In this document: in pieces, positions 8,659 through 17,029 of the stretch
Position numbering within the stretch: the stretch's first letter is position 1
Layout: each line of letters opens with the position of its first letter
Origin: JBCDCY01 sp039180875
GTDB taxonomy: Bacteria > Pseudomonadota > Alphaproteobacteria > Rhodobacterales > Rhodobacteraceae
Assembly: GCA_039180875.1 (NCBI GenBank)
Contig: JBCDCY010000001.1
Location: forward strand, 806,001-870,000
Direction: 5' to 3'
DNA: 64,000 nucleotides
The notes under the pieces: generated by a model
The model's input: the letters and a program-made list of their open reading frames with translations, nothing else
The model's database searches: none
What the model was told of the DNA's origin: nothing
Translations under genes and position numbers: made by a program

Positions 8659-9690
8659 ATGACTGACCCCGACCCCCTCCTCCGCGGCGAGCAGCAATCC
8701 GAGGACGCCGACCGCGCCCTCCGCCCGCAATCCCTTTCCGAGTTCATCGGCCAACGCGACGCCCGCGCCAACATCGCCGTCTTCATCGAGAGCGCCCGAC
8801 GCCGGGGCGAGGCCATCGACCACACGCTGTTCTACGGCCCCCCGGGTCTCGGCAAAACCACCCTCGCCCAGATCATCGCCCGCGAGCTTGGCGTGAGCTT
8901 CCGCATGACCTCGGGCCCCGTCCTCGCCAAGGCCGGCGATCTCGCTGCCATCCTCACCAACCTCGACGCCCGCGACGTGCTCTTCATCGACGAGATCCAC
9001 CGTCTGAACCCCACGGTGGAGGAGGTGCTCTACCCGGCGATGGAGGACTATGCCCTCGACCTCGTCATCGGCTCGGGCCCGGCGGCGCGGACCGTGCGGA
9101 TCGACCTGCCGCCCTTCACGCTCATTGGCGCCACGACGCGGCTCGGCCTCCTCACCACGCCGCTCCGCGACCGCTTCGGCATCCCGGTGCGGCTCGAGTT
9201 CTACGACACCGCCGAGCTGGTGGAGATCGTCACCCGCAACGCCCGCCTGCTGGGCGCTGAGGCGACGGGCGACGGGGCCGAGGAGATCGCCCGCCGGGCC
9301 CGGGGCACGCCGCGGATCGCCGGGCGCCTCCTTCGCCGCGTGGTGGATTTCGCGGTGGTGGAGGGCGACGGGCGGGTGACGCGGGAGGTGGCGGACCGTG
9401 CCCTCACCCGTCTCGGCGTCGACGATCTCGGCCTTGACGGCGCCGACCGGCGCTACCTGAAGCTGCTGGCCGAGCATTATGGCGGCGGCCCGGTGGGGAT
9501 CGAGACCATCGCTGCGGCGCTGAGCGAGGCCCGCGACGCGCTGGAGGAGGTGGTGGAGCCCTACCTCCTGCAACAGGCGCTGCTGCAACGCACGCCCCGC
9601 GGCCGCATGCTCGGCCCCCGCGCCTGGCGCCACCTCGGCCTCACCCCACCCAAGGGCCCCGACCAAAGCGAATTGTTCGATGAGGATTGA
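8659..9690 (+). CDS. ruvB: Holliday junction branch migration ATPase RuvB
   Basis: The AAA+ motor that drives branch migration with RuvA. The 343-residue product has Walker A GPPGLGKTT, Walker B LFIDEIHR, sensor 1 GATTR and the arginine-finger region, then the winged-helix domain ending in TPRGRM...WRHLGL. The ATG at 8659 gives the normal N-terminus; the frame stays open to 8518 through the palindromic repeat but no homology is expected there. About 225 bases separate it from ruvA, an unusually large gap for this operon. Confidence 0.95.
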   Translation: MTDPDPLLRGEQQSEDADRALRPQSLSEFIGQRDARANIAVFIESARRRGEAIDHTLFYGPPGLGKTTLAQIIARELGVSFRMTSGPVLAKAGDLAAILTNLDARDVLFIDEIHRLNPTVEEVLYPAMEDYALDLVIGSGPAARTVRIDLPPFTLIGATTRLGLLTTPLRDRFGIPVRLEFYDTAELVEIVTRNARLLGAEATGDGAEEIARRARGTPRIAGRLLRRVVDFAVVEGDGRVTREVADRALTRLGVDDLGLDGADRRYLKLLAEHYGGGPVGIETIAAALSEARDALEEVVEPYLLQQALLQRTPRGRMLGPRAWRHLGLTPPKGPDQSELFDED

Positions 9691-9693
9691 GCG

Positions 9694-11562
9694 ATGGCCA
9701 AAGGCATTCCCCGCACGCTCGAGGCGCTGGAGGAAGAGCGGCCGCTGACGCCGGCCGAGAAAAAGCTCCTCGCCGAGCTCGACACGGGCGAGGTCTGCGT
9801 CATCGGTGCTGGAGTCCCACCGGAGAGCGCGGGCGAGGAGGTTGAGATCCGCGCCGCCCTGATCCGCATCCTCCTCCTCGACACCTGCGAGACGATCCGA
9901 ACCCACCACGGCCGCCTCCACGAAACGGGCGTGATGATCCACGGCGCCCGCATCCCCGACCCGCTCGACCTCCAGGGCTGCGCCACCGACCGCGACATGA
10001 TCCTCGTCAATTGCAAGATCACCGCCCGCCCCAACCTGTTCTCTGCCCGCCTCGCGGGCCTCTACCTCGACGGCAGCACACTCCCCGGCCTTGATGCCGA
10101 CCGCCTGAAAACGACGACCAACCTCCACCTCCTCCGCGGCACGGAGGTGACGGGGGAGGTCCGCCTGCGCGGCGCGATGATCGGCGGCGACCTCGACTGC
10201 ACCGGCGCGACGCTCCGCCATGGAGAGGGGAGCGAGACCAGCTATGCCCTCAATGCCGACGAGCTGAAGACGACGGGCCCGGTCTTCCTCAACGACGCGA
10301 AGGTGACGGGGGAGGTCCGCCTGCTCGGCGCGACGATCGGCGGCGGCCTCGCCTGCAACGGCGCGACGCTTCGTCATCGGGAGGGGAGCGGGACCGGCCG
10401 TGCCCTAAGCGCCGACAAGCTGACGACGGGCAACGTCTTCCTCAGCGGCGCGAAGGTGACCGGGGAGGTCCGCCTGGTCGGTGCGACCGTCGGCGGCACC
10501 CTCGACTGCATCAGGGCGACGCTCCGCCATGGGGAGGGGAGCGAGACCGGCTATGCACTCAACGCCGACGGGCTGAAGACGACGGGCCCCGTCTTCCTCA
10601 GCGGCGCGCAGGTGACGGGGGAGGTCCGCCTGGTCGGTGCGATGATCGGCGGCGACCTCGCCTGCGAAGGCGCGACGATGGAACATTCCGCGGGCAAGGC
10701 ACTCAGCACCAGCGGTGCGCGGATCACCGGTGGCTTCCTCCTGCGGCCCGGGGCCGAGGGTGAGCCGGTGCGGATCACGGGCACGCTGAATCTGACTGCG
10801 GCAGAGATTGGCAGTATCAGCGACACGATCGAGAGCTGGCCGACGGCCGACGGCAGCATTGTCCTCGACCGCTGCACCTACGGCGCTTTTACGGGCAAGG
10901 ACGTGACGGCCGAGGCGCGCCTGCGGTGGCTCGCCCGCCAGCGGCCTGGGGACTATGGCAAAGACCTCTGGCCGCAGCCCTATGTGCAACTCGCCAAGGT
11001 GTTTCGGGAGATGGGGCACGGCGAAGATGCGCGAAAGGTCCTGATCCGGAAGGAGCATCTGCAGCGGCAGGCGCGGCGTGCGCGGCTTGGGATACAGAGC
11101 TTGCGGCCGCTCTACTGGCTGCGCGATGCGATCCTTGGCATCACCATTCGCTACGGGCATGCACCGTTGCTTGCGGCGCTCTGGCTGGCGGTCTTCGCCG
11201 CGCTCGGCACCGGCCTCTTTGCTCTGGCCGAGGATCGCCACGCGATGAAGCCGAACAATACCGGCGTCCTTGCCTCGGCCGCTTGGGTCGCGTGCGGGCG
11301 CGCCGCTCCCGCCGAGCCGCAGCTCGCCTGTTTCCTGGGCCGTGAGGAAGCGGCCTCCTACCCCGACTTTCAGCCGCTTATCTACAGCCTCGACAGCCTG
11401 CTGCCGATCGTGAATTTTGGCATGCAGAGCCATTGGACGCCCGATGAGGATACGGCGCTCGGGGCCTGGGCGCGCGTCTACCTCTGGGTCCATATCGTCC
11501 TTGGATGGGCGCTGTCGCTGCTGGCTGTGGCAGGCTTTTCGGGGCTGGTGAAGTCGGATTGA
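9694..11562 (+). CDS. Membrane protein with tandem-repeat beta-solenoid-like domain
   Basis: A 622-residue protein I can describe but not assign. Residues 75-375 are built from short VTGEVRL-GA-IGGDL-C-GATL segments, as in pentapeptide or bactofilin-like right-handed helices; within this, a 51-52 residue unit repeats 3.5 times from residue 152 (10147-10690). Residues about 420-470 are basic and helical, and two hydrophobic segments follow (about 486-511 and 595-619) with a cysteine-containing loop between them (ACGRAAP, LACFLG). Related proteins in databases are sometimes called membrane-associated oxidoreductases, with no active site that I can see. It starts 3 bases after ruvB. Confidence 0.7.
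   Translation: MAKGIPRTLEALEEERPLTPAEKKLLAELDTGEVCVIGAGVPPESAGEEVEIRAALIRILLLDTCETIRTHHGRLHETGVMIHGARIPDPLDLQGCATDRDMILVNCKITARPNLFSARLAGLYLDGSTLPGLDADRLKTTTNLHLLRGTEVTGEVRLRGAMIGGDLDCTGATLRHGEGSETSYALNADELKTTGPVFLNDAKVTGEVRLLGATIGGGLACNGATLRHREGSGTGRALSADKLTTGNVFLSGAKVTGEVRLVGATVGGTLDCIRATLRHGEGSETGYALNADGLKTTGPVFLSGAQVTGEVRLVGAMIGGDLACEGATMEHSAGKALSTSGARITGGFLLRPGAEGEPVRITGTLNLTAAEIGSISDTIESWPTADGSIVLDRCTYGAFTGKDVTAEARLRWLARQRPGDYGKDLWPQPYVQLAKVFREMGHGEDARKVLIRKEHLQRQARRARLGIQSLRPLYWLRDAILGITIRYGHAPLLAALWLAVFAALGTGLFALAEDRHAMKPNNTGVLASAAWVACGRAAPAEPQLACFLGREEAASYPDFQPLIYSLDSLLPIVNFGMQSHWTPDEDTALGAWARVYLWVHIVLGWALSLLAVAGFSGLVKSD
10147..10690 (+). repeat. In-frame tandem repeat, 156/153-bp units
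   Basis: Units start at 10147, 10303, 10456 and 10612 (the last partial). Each encodes VTGEVRLxGAxxGGxLxC, then ATLRHxEGS, then ALxADxL and a TGxVFLxxA end. The second unit is one codon shorter. The units are closely similar at DNA level, pointing to recent duplication. Confidence 0.85.
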
Positions 11563-11573
11563 GGGGGGATGGG

Positions 11574-12194
11574 ATGGCGATGACGGCGGGGCAGGTTGGG
11601 GCGCTCTTTACCCGCTCGGACGGGGAGTTTCGCTTTGCCCGCTGGGCCCGGCGGCCGGTCTTTGCCGCGATCGGGCTTCCTCGGGAGGAGGCCGGGCAGT
11701 TGGCCGAGGGGGTGGAGGAGGTGCTGGCGCTCCTCCCCTTTCCAGCCGCGCCGGCGGAGACGGACGCGACCCTCATCCTCGTGGTTTGCGATGAGTGGCG
11801 GGAGCTTCGCCGGGTGGACGGATTGCAGCGGCTGATCCCGAAGCTCGACCCGTTGCTCGCGAAGCTCGCCGAGACCGACTCCAACCAATACCGCGTCTTT
11901 CACTTCGACGAGGCGGGGGCGATCGTGGCGTGCATCGCGCTCCTCCGCCGGGACGAGAACCTGGGCGCCGTCGGGCCCCGGGCGCTTGGCGTGAACCAGG
12001 CGGTGCAGGCCGTCCTCCTCTGGTCCGATCGGGCGTTCATGGAGGAGAGCCCGGTGGTGCCGGTGGGCGAGACCCTGGCGCTCCGCCCCGGCTATGCGGC
12101 ATTGATCACCGCGGCCTATGGCACGACCCTCCCCGTCGCCACGCGGGAGCGGTCGGTGGCCAAGACGCTCGCCCAACGCAGCCGGGCGCAGTAG
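11574..12194 (+). CDS. Conserved hypothetical protein upstream of ybgC
   Basis: A 206-residue soluble protein with no family that I recognise. It has a hydrophobic beta-like strand (DATLILVVCDEW), a helical segment and a conserved-looking HFDEAGAIVACIALL region, then LGVNQAVQAVLLWSD. The ATG at 11574 follows a GAGGGGGGATGGG site; an ATG two codons later is an alternative. It begins 11 bases after the repeat protein and ends 3 bases before ybgC, so it is likely translated with the Tol-Pal genes. No signal peptide or membrane segment is seen. Confidence 0.6.
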   Translation: MAMTAGQVGALFTRSDGEFRFARWARRPVFAAIGLPREEAGQLAEGVEEVLALLPFPAAPAETDATLILVVCDEWRELRRVDGLQRLIPKLDPLLAKLAETDSNQYRVFHFDEAGAIVACIALLRRDENLGAVGPRALGVNQAVQAVLLWSDRAFMEESPVVPVGETLALRPGYAALITAAYGTTLPVATRERSVAKTLAQRSRAQ

Positions 12195-12197
12195 GGC

Positions 12198-12587
12198 GTG
12201 GAGCATCACCTCCCCCTCCGCGTCTACTACGAGGACACCGACATGGCGGGGGTCGTCTACCACGCCAACTACCTGAAATATCTGGAGCGCGGCCGGTCGG
12301 AGCTGGTGCGTGCCGCAGGCATCGACCAGGGTGCGCTCCGCGAGGCGGGCCTGGTCTTCGTCGTGCGCCGGATTGTCGCGGACTATCTCAAGCCCGCCCG
12401 GTTCGAGGACGATCTGGTGGTGGAGACCCGGCTGACGGAGCTCCGCGGCGCCAGCTTTCGCATGGACCAGCGGGTGCTGCGGGGTGAGGAACCCCTGCTG
12501 ACGGCGGAGGTGCTGGCGGCCCTGATGACGCTCTCCGGTCGCCCGGCCCGCCTGCCGCCGGAGCTGCGTCAGCGCCTCAGTCCCTGA
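12198..12587 (+). CDS. ybgC: Tol-Pal-associated acyl-CoA thioesterase YbgC
   Basis: A hot-dog-fold thioesterase of 129 residues at the head of the Tol-Pal genes. The family signature YYEDTDMAGVVYHANYLKY is near the N-terminus and includes the catalytic aspartate; ERGRSELVR follows. It hydrolyses acyl-CoA or acyl-ACP thioesters and has been linked to phospholipid metabolism at the cell envelope. The start is GTG at 12198, 3 bases after the preceding stop. Confidence 0.92.
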   Translation: MEHHLPLRVYYEDTDMAGVVYHANYLKYLERGRSELVRAAGIDQGALREAGLVFVVRRIVADYLKPARFEDDLVVETRLTELRGASFRMDQRVLRGEEPLLTAEVLAALMTLSGRPARLPPELRQRLSP

Positions 12588-12681
12588 GGCACCGAAAGTG
12601 ATCGGCACCCCGCCGCTGATCGCGGCATTTGGGCTACACCCAGGCGCAAAACGCAGGTAGAACGGCTTGGATGTGCGGACG

Positions 12682-12706
12682 CGGGGCCCGGCAAACGAAG
12701 GCCCCG
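12682..12706 (+). other. Hairpin upstream of tolQ
   Basis: Perfect 7-base arms CGGGGCC (12682-12688) and GGCCCCG (12700-12706) enclose an 11-base loop in the 151-base gap between ybgC and tolQ. No T tract follows on either strand, so it is more likely an mRNA processing or stability element than a terminator. Confidence 0.4.
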
Positions 12707-12738
12707 GTGCGTGAGGGCAGAGCTGGAACGGGCAGGCT

Positions 12739-13443
12739 ATGGAAGCGGAGACCCTAGCGGCAGCGCGGGAGATCGATTTCTCCCTCGCGGCACTTTTCCT
12801 ACGTGCGACGCCGACGGTGCAGGCGGTGATGATCGTGCTGGTGCTGGCGTCCTTCTGGTCGTGGGCCATCATCATCGACAAGGTGCTGCGCTATCGCAGC
12901 GCCCGGCGGGAGAGCACGTCGTTCGAGGAGGCGTTCTGGTCGGGCCAGGCGCTCGACAGCCTCTACGACCGGGTGGGGCAGAAGCCGCGTTCGGCCATTG
13001 AGCGGATCTTCGTCGGCGGCATGGGAGAGTGGCGACGATCCTATGAGCAGACCGGTCGCCTGATCCCCGGGGCGCAGTCGCGCATCGACCGGGCGATGAA
13101 CGTGGCGATCGGGCGGGAGAACGACAAGCTGGGCGCGCGCCTGGGCTTTCTGGCGACGGTGGGCGCGATCTCTCCGTTCGTCGGACTGTTCGGCACGGTC
13201 TGGGGGATCAAGAACTCCTTCGAGGAAATCGCCATTCAGCAGAACACCAACCTAGCGGTGGTGGCCCCGGGGATCGCCGAGGCGCTGGTGGCCACGGCGC
13301 TCGGCCTGGTGGCGGCGATCCCGGCGGTGATCTTCTACAACAAGCTCTCCTCCGACCTCGACCGCATCGTGCGCAGCTACGAGACCTTTGCCGACGAGTT
13401 CGCGATGATCCTGTCGCGCCAGCTCGAGCGGAAGGAGGCCTAG
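12739..13443 (+). CDS. tolQ: Tol-Pal system proton channel subunit TolQ
   Basis: An ExbB/TolQ/MotA-family inner membrane protein of 234 residues. Three hydrophobic segments lie near residues 25-45, 135-155 and 170-195; the second and third carry the family pattern GLFGTVWGI and APGIAEALVATALGLVAAIPAV that forms the proton path with TolR. It energises outer-membrane constriction during division. TolR starts directly after its stop. Confidence 0.95.
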   Translation: MEAETLAAAREIDFSLAALFLRATPTVQAVMIVLVLASFWSWAIIIDKVLRYRSARRESTSFEEAFWSGQALDSLYDRVGQKPRSAIERIFVGGMGEWRRSYEQTGRLIPGAQSRIDRAMNVAIGRENDKLGARLGFLATVGAISPFVGLFGTVWGIKNSFEEIAIQQNTNLAVVAPGIAEALVATALGLVAAIPAVIFYNKLSSDLDRIVRSYETFADEFAMILSRQLERKEA

Positions 13444-13941
13444 ATGGTCGCCATGATCTCCGGCCCCGCGCCGCAGGAGGGCGGGCGCTCTCGCCGCCGG
13501 GTGAGCCGGCGGAGCCCGCCGATGTCGGAGATCAACGTCACGCCCTTCGTCGACGTCATGTTGGTGCTGCTGATCATCTTCATGGTGGCGGCGCCACTGC
13601 TGACCGTGGGCGTGCCGGTCAACCTGCCGGAGACGGCGGCGAGCCCGCTGCCGCAGGAGGATGAGCAGCCGCTGGAGCTCACGCTCACGGCCGACGGCCG
13701 GATGCTGCTGATGGAGACCGAGATCGTCGATCAGGAGCTGTTGCCCCGGATGCGGGCCATCGCGGCGGAGCGGAGCGATCGCAAGATCTACCTCCGCGCC
13801 GACGGGGCGCTGGCCTATGATCGGGTGATGCAGGTCCTGGGCGCGCTCAACGCCGGCGGCTTTCGTGAGATCGGCTTCATCACCGACGCCGGCGGCCCGT
13901 CCTTCGACGGCAGCACAGAGACCGGGGGGAGCGACGGCTGA
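13444..13941 (+). CDS. tolR: Tol-Pal system protein TolR
   Basis: ExbD/TolR family, 165 residues. A short cytoplasmic N-terminus with SEINVTPFVDVMLVLLIIFMV supplies the single membrane helix; the aspartate in FVDVMLV is the proton-relay residue. The periplasmic domain follows (LRADGALAYDRVMQVLGALNAGGF). It starts immediately after tolQ, with GGAAGGAGG inside the tolQ end as ribosome site. Confidence 0.95.
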   Translation: MVAMISGPAPQEGGRSRRRVSRRSPPMSEINVTPFVDVMLVLLIIFMVAAPLLTVGVPVNLPETAASPLPQEDEQPLELTLTADGRMLLMETEIVDQELLPRMRAIAAERSDRKIYLRADGALAYDRVMQVLGALNAGGFREIGFITDAGGPSFDGSTETGGSDG

Positions 13942-13946
13942 GCGAG

Positions 13947-15128
13947 ATGCGGACCGGCACGGCGATATCGGGGACGGCGCATGTCGGCTTTGCCCTGCTG
14001 GCCGTCTTCGGCGGTCCGCTCTTTGAGTCCGACACGGCGCGGGCCATCCCGATCTCCACCGTCTCGGTGATCTCGGCCGACGAATTCAGCGCCGCCGTCT
14101 CCTCGGCTCCCGAGGCGCCGCCGGTGGAAGTGCCGGAGCTTGGCGCGCCGAGCGAGAGCGGGGCGGATACGGCTACCCCCGACAGCGACAGCGCCGTCAC
14201 CCGGGCCGACAACGAACAGCCCGAAGCGCCGGAACTGCGCGACGATGCGCCCGACGTCTCCGGCCTCGACCGCCAGCCGACGCCCGAGGTGGCGGTGGAA
14301 AGCCCGGGGCCGGCCCCCGGGGCCTTCGAGGCGCCCCAGGGCTTCTCAGCCATCGTGCCCGATAGGGTGGGCACCGACGTGCCAGTGGAGCGCCCGGGGA
14401 CGAGCAACGTGGCCATCGCCGAACCCGCACCGCCCCGGCCCGCGCCGCGCGTCGACACCACCCCGGCCCCCCCGCCGCCGCCAGAGGCCCTGCCCGACGA
14501 TCAGGTCCAGGAGGAGGTGGCGGAGGGCGAGCCCAGTGCCGAGCTGGAGGAAGAGCAGCAGGCCACCGCGCCCGAGGAATCCGCCACAGAGATCGTGCCC
14601 GAGGCGCCGGAAGACGCCGCGCCCGAGACGCCGGCGCCGCTCAACGCCTCCCGCCCCAGGGGTCGGCCCGACAGCGTGGTCGCCCGGGCGGAGGAGGCGC
14701 GCCAGCAGGCCGCGGCCGAGGCGGAGGAGACCCGCGACATCGCCTCTAACGCCGATCCGGCGCCGAGCGAGGCACCGGCGGAGACCCCCGCCCGCACCCC
14801 CGCCGCCGTCGGCCCGCCGCTTTCGGGGCGGGAGAAATCGGGCCTCAGCCTCGCCATCTCCGACTGCTGGAACGTGCCGGTCGGCGTGCGCAACGCGGCC
14901 GAGCTGGTGGTGGTCGTGGCGGTGGAGCTCGGCGCCGATGGCGCGCTGGTCGGCCAGCCGCGCCTGATCGAGCCCCGCGATGCCTCCGCCCCCGGCATCT
15001 CCCAGGCCTTCCAGGCGGCGCGCCGGGCAGTGATCCGCTGCGCCCCCTACACGCTGCCGCGCGAAAAATTCGCCCACTGGCGCAACCTCGAGATCGAGTT
15101 CAATCCCCGCAACATGACGGTTCGCTGA
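13947..15128 (+). CDS. tolA: TolA-like cell envelope integrity protein
   Basis: A 393-residue protein in the TolA position. It has one N-terminal membrane segment (about residues 8-28), a very long low-complexity middle (about 40-290) rich in Pro, Glu, Ala and Asp, and a C-terminal TonB/TolA-like domain (about 300-390; SLAISDCWNVPVG ... AARRAVIRCAPY with two cysteines). TolA links the inner-membrane motor to TolB and Pal. The middle is acidic and proline-rich, unlike the Lys/Ala helix of enterobacterial TolA; a short helical stretch (ARAEEARQQAAAEAEE) remains near residue 250. The stop overlaps the tolB start (TGATG). Confidence 0.85.
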   Translation: MRTGTAISGTAHVGFALLAVFGGPLFESDTARAIPISTVSVISADEFSAAVSSAPEAPPVEVPELGAPSESGADTATPDSDSAVTRADNEQPEAPELRDDAPDVSGLDRQPTPEVAVESPGPAPGAFEAPQGFSAIVPDRVGTDVPVERPGTSNVAIAEPAPPRPAPRVDTTPAPPPPPEALPDDQVQEEVAEGEPSAELEEEQQATAPEESATEIVPEAPEDAAPETPAPLNASRPRGRPDSVVARAEEARQQAAAEAEETRDIASNADPAPSEAPAETPARTPAAVGPPLSGREKSGLSLAISDCWNVPVGVRNAAELVVVVAVELGADGALVGQPRLIEPRDASAPGISQAFQAARRAVIRCAPYTLPREKFAHWRNLEIEFNPRNMTVR

Positions 15129-16459
15129 TGACACGTGCTTCGCTTCTGCTCGCCATGTTGGCCGCGAGCTTCGCCACCCTTCCGGCACCCAGCCTGGCCC
15201 AGGATCCCGGGCCGACGCGCATCATCGTCGACCAGGGGGTGATCGAGCCGTTGCCGTTCGCGGCGCCGCTCTTCGTGGCGGAGGATGCCGCGGCCGCCGA
15301 GATCGCGACGGAGCTCACCCAGGTCATGGCCAACAACCTGGTGGGCTCCGGCCTGTTTCGCGAGGTCCCGCGGGAGGCGCATATCTCCCCCGTCACCAAC
15401 TTCGACAGCCCGCCCCGCTTTCCCGACTGGAGTGCGATCAACGTCGACGCGCTGATCACCGGCGCCGTCGCCTCGACCGAGGATGGTCGGCTGGCCGTGC
15501 GCTTCCGCCTCTGGGACGTGGCGGCCCAGCAGACCATCGGCGACGGCATGCAGATCGTGGCGCCCAGGGACCAGGCGCGCCGGATCGCCCATAAGGTCTC
15601 TGACCAGGTCTATTCCCGCCTGACCGGCGAGGACGGCTATTTCGACAGCCGCATCGTCTTCGTCGAGGAAAGCGGGCCGAAGGACGCGCGGCAGAAGCGC
15701 CTGGCGATCATGGATCAGGACGGCGCCAACGTGCGCTATCTCTCCAACGCCAATGCCCTGGTGCTGAACCCGCGGTTTTCGCCCAACACCCGCGACATCC
15801 TCTACACCAGCTACGAGACCGGGACGCCCCAGGTCGTGCTGATGAACACTCAGACGCTGCAGCGCCAACCCCTCGGCCTGCCGGGCATGACCTTCGCGCC
15901 GCGTTTCTCGCCCGACGGCAGCTCGGTGGTGCTGAGCCAGGCGAACGGTGGCAACACCGATATCTACCGGGTCTCGCTCGGCGGGGGCGGGGCGACGCGG
16001 CTCACCTCGAGCCCGGCCATCGACACCGCGCCGAGCTTTTCGCCCGACGGCAGCCAGATCGTGTTTGAGAGCGACCGGGGCGGCACCCAGCAGCTCTACG
16101 TCATGCCGGCCTCGGGCGGCGGCGGTACGCGCATCAGCTTCGGCGACGGGCGCTATGCCACCCCGGTCTGGTCGCCGCGGGGCGATCTGATCGCGTTCAC
16201 CAAGCAGGCGGGGGGGCGGTTCTTCATCGGCGTGATGAACCCCGATGGCTCGGGCGAGCGTCTGCTCACGGCCTCGTTTCTTGATGAGGGGCCGACCTGG
16301 GCGCCGAATGGGCGCGTGCTGATGTTTCTGAGAGAGGGGCGCGGCGCCAATGGCGCGCCGCAAATCATGTCGGTCGACGTGACCGGCCGCAACCTGCGCC
16401 GGGTGCCGACGCCCGGCGCGGCTTCTGACCCTGCCTGGTCGGCCTTGCTGCCCGACTGA
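15128..16459 (+). CDS. tolB: Tol-Pal system beta-propeller protein TolB
   Basis: A periplasmic protein of 443 residues. It starts with a signal peptide (LLLAMLAASFATLPAPSLAQ, cleavage near residue 25), then an N-terminal alpha/beta domain that contacts TolA and a six-bladed propeller with repeated PRFSPDG / PSFSPDGSQIVFESDRGG-type blades that binds Pal. It overlaps the tolA stop by one base. Confidence 0.95.
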   Translation: MTRASLLLAMLAASFATLPAPSLAQDPGPTRIIVDQGVIEPLPFAAPLFVAEDAAAAEIATELTQVMANNLVGSGLFREVPREAHISPVTNFDSPPRFPDWSAINVDALITGAVASTEDGRLAVRFRLWDVAAQQTIGDGMQIVAPRDQARRIAHKVSDQVYSRLTGEDGYFDSRIVFVEESGPKDARQKRLAIMDQDGANVRYLSNANALVLNPRFSPNTRDILYTSYETGTPQVVLMNTQTLQRQPLGLPGMTFAPRFSPDGSSVVLSQANGGNTDIYRVSLGGGGATRLTSSPAIDTAPSFSPDGSQIVFESDRGGTQQLYVMPASGGGGTRISFGDGRYATPVWSPRGDLIAFTKQAGGRFFIGVMNPDGSGERLLTASFLDEGPTWAPNGRVLMFLREGRGANGAPQIMSVDVTGRNLRRVPTPGAASDPAWSALLPD

Positions 16460-16468
16460 TCCATCCTC

Positions 16469-16485
16469 CGCGCCTTCGCGGCGCG
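16469..16485 (+). other. tolB-pal intergenic hairpin
   Basis: Arms CGCGCC (16469-16474) and GGCGCG (16480-16485) around a TTCGC loop, 9 bases after the tolB stop and 17 before the pal start. No T run follows. It may protect or attenuate the mRNA at the point where pal needs higher expression than tolB. Confidence 0.4.
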
Positions 16486-16502
16486 CCAATTGGGAGACGC
16501 CA

Positions 16503-17000
16503 ATGACCCCTCGCACCCTTGCCCTGATGCTCAGCGCCGTCGTGGTCCTCGCCGCCTGCTCACGCGAGGAGCCCAATGCCGACGCCAATGCCGGCCTCGA
16601 GCAAAGCAATCTCGGCGGCCAATGGGCCGAGAACTCCATCGGGTTCTTCAACAACGTGATCGGCGACCGGGTGTTTTTCGCCACCGATTCGAGCGTGCTG
16701 GACGCCGCCGCCCGGGCGACGCTGGACGCCCAGGCCGGCTGGCTGCGGGCCAATCCCGGCGCGACGGCGGTGGTCGAGGGCCATGCGGACGAGCGCGGCA
16801 CCCAGGAGTACAACCTGGGCCTGGGTGCGCGCCGGGCCAATTCCGCCTATAACTACCTCATCAGCCAGGGTGTGGAGGCCGGGCGCCTTCGCACCGTGAC
16901 GTTCGGCAAGGAGCGGCCGGAGGCGACGTGCTCGGACGAGTCGTGCTGGTCGCAGAACCGCCGCTCCGTCTCGGTCGTCGCCAACGCTCCGGCGAGCTGA
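16503..17000 (+). CDS. pal: Peptidoglycan-associated lipoprotein Pal
   Basis: Outer-membrane lipoprotein, 165 residues. The lipobox LAAC places the lipidated cysteine at about residue 19. The C-terminal OmpA-like domain binds peptidoglycan: VFFATDSS, then GHADERGTQEYNLGLGARRA and the NRRSVSVV end. It completes the Tol-Pal bridge between outer membrane, TolB and cell wall. A GGGAGACG site precedes the ATG. Confidence 0.96.
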   Translation: MTPRTLALMLSAVVVLAACSREEPNADANAGLEQSNLGGQWAENSIGFFNNVIGDRVFFATDSSVLDAAARATLDAQAGWLRANPGATAVVEGHADERGTQEYNLGLGARRANSAYNYLISQGVEAGRLRTVTFGKERPEATCSDESCWSQNRRSVSVVANAPAS

Positions 17001-17029
17001 GGCAGGGCGGGAAAGGGCGCGAGACGGCG

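Noticed and set aside
7630..10377. A 915-codon minus-strand frame opposite ruvA, ruvB and the repeat protein
   Set aside because: Composition is that of a GC shadow; the plus strand has unmistakable RuvA and RuvB motifs.
10147..10690. CRISPR-like array
   Set aside because: Units are 153-156 bases, contiguous and in frame, with no spacers; it is a protein-coding tandem repeat.
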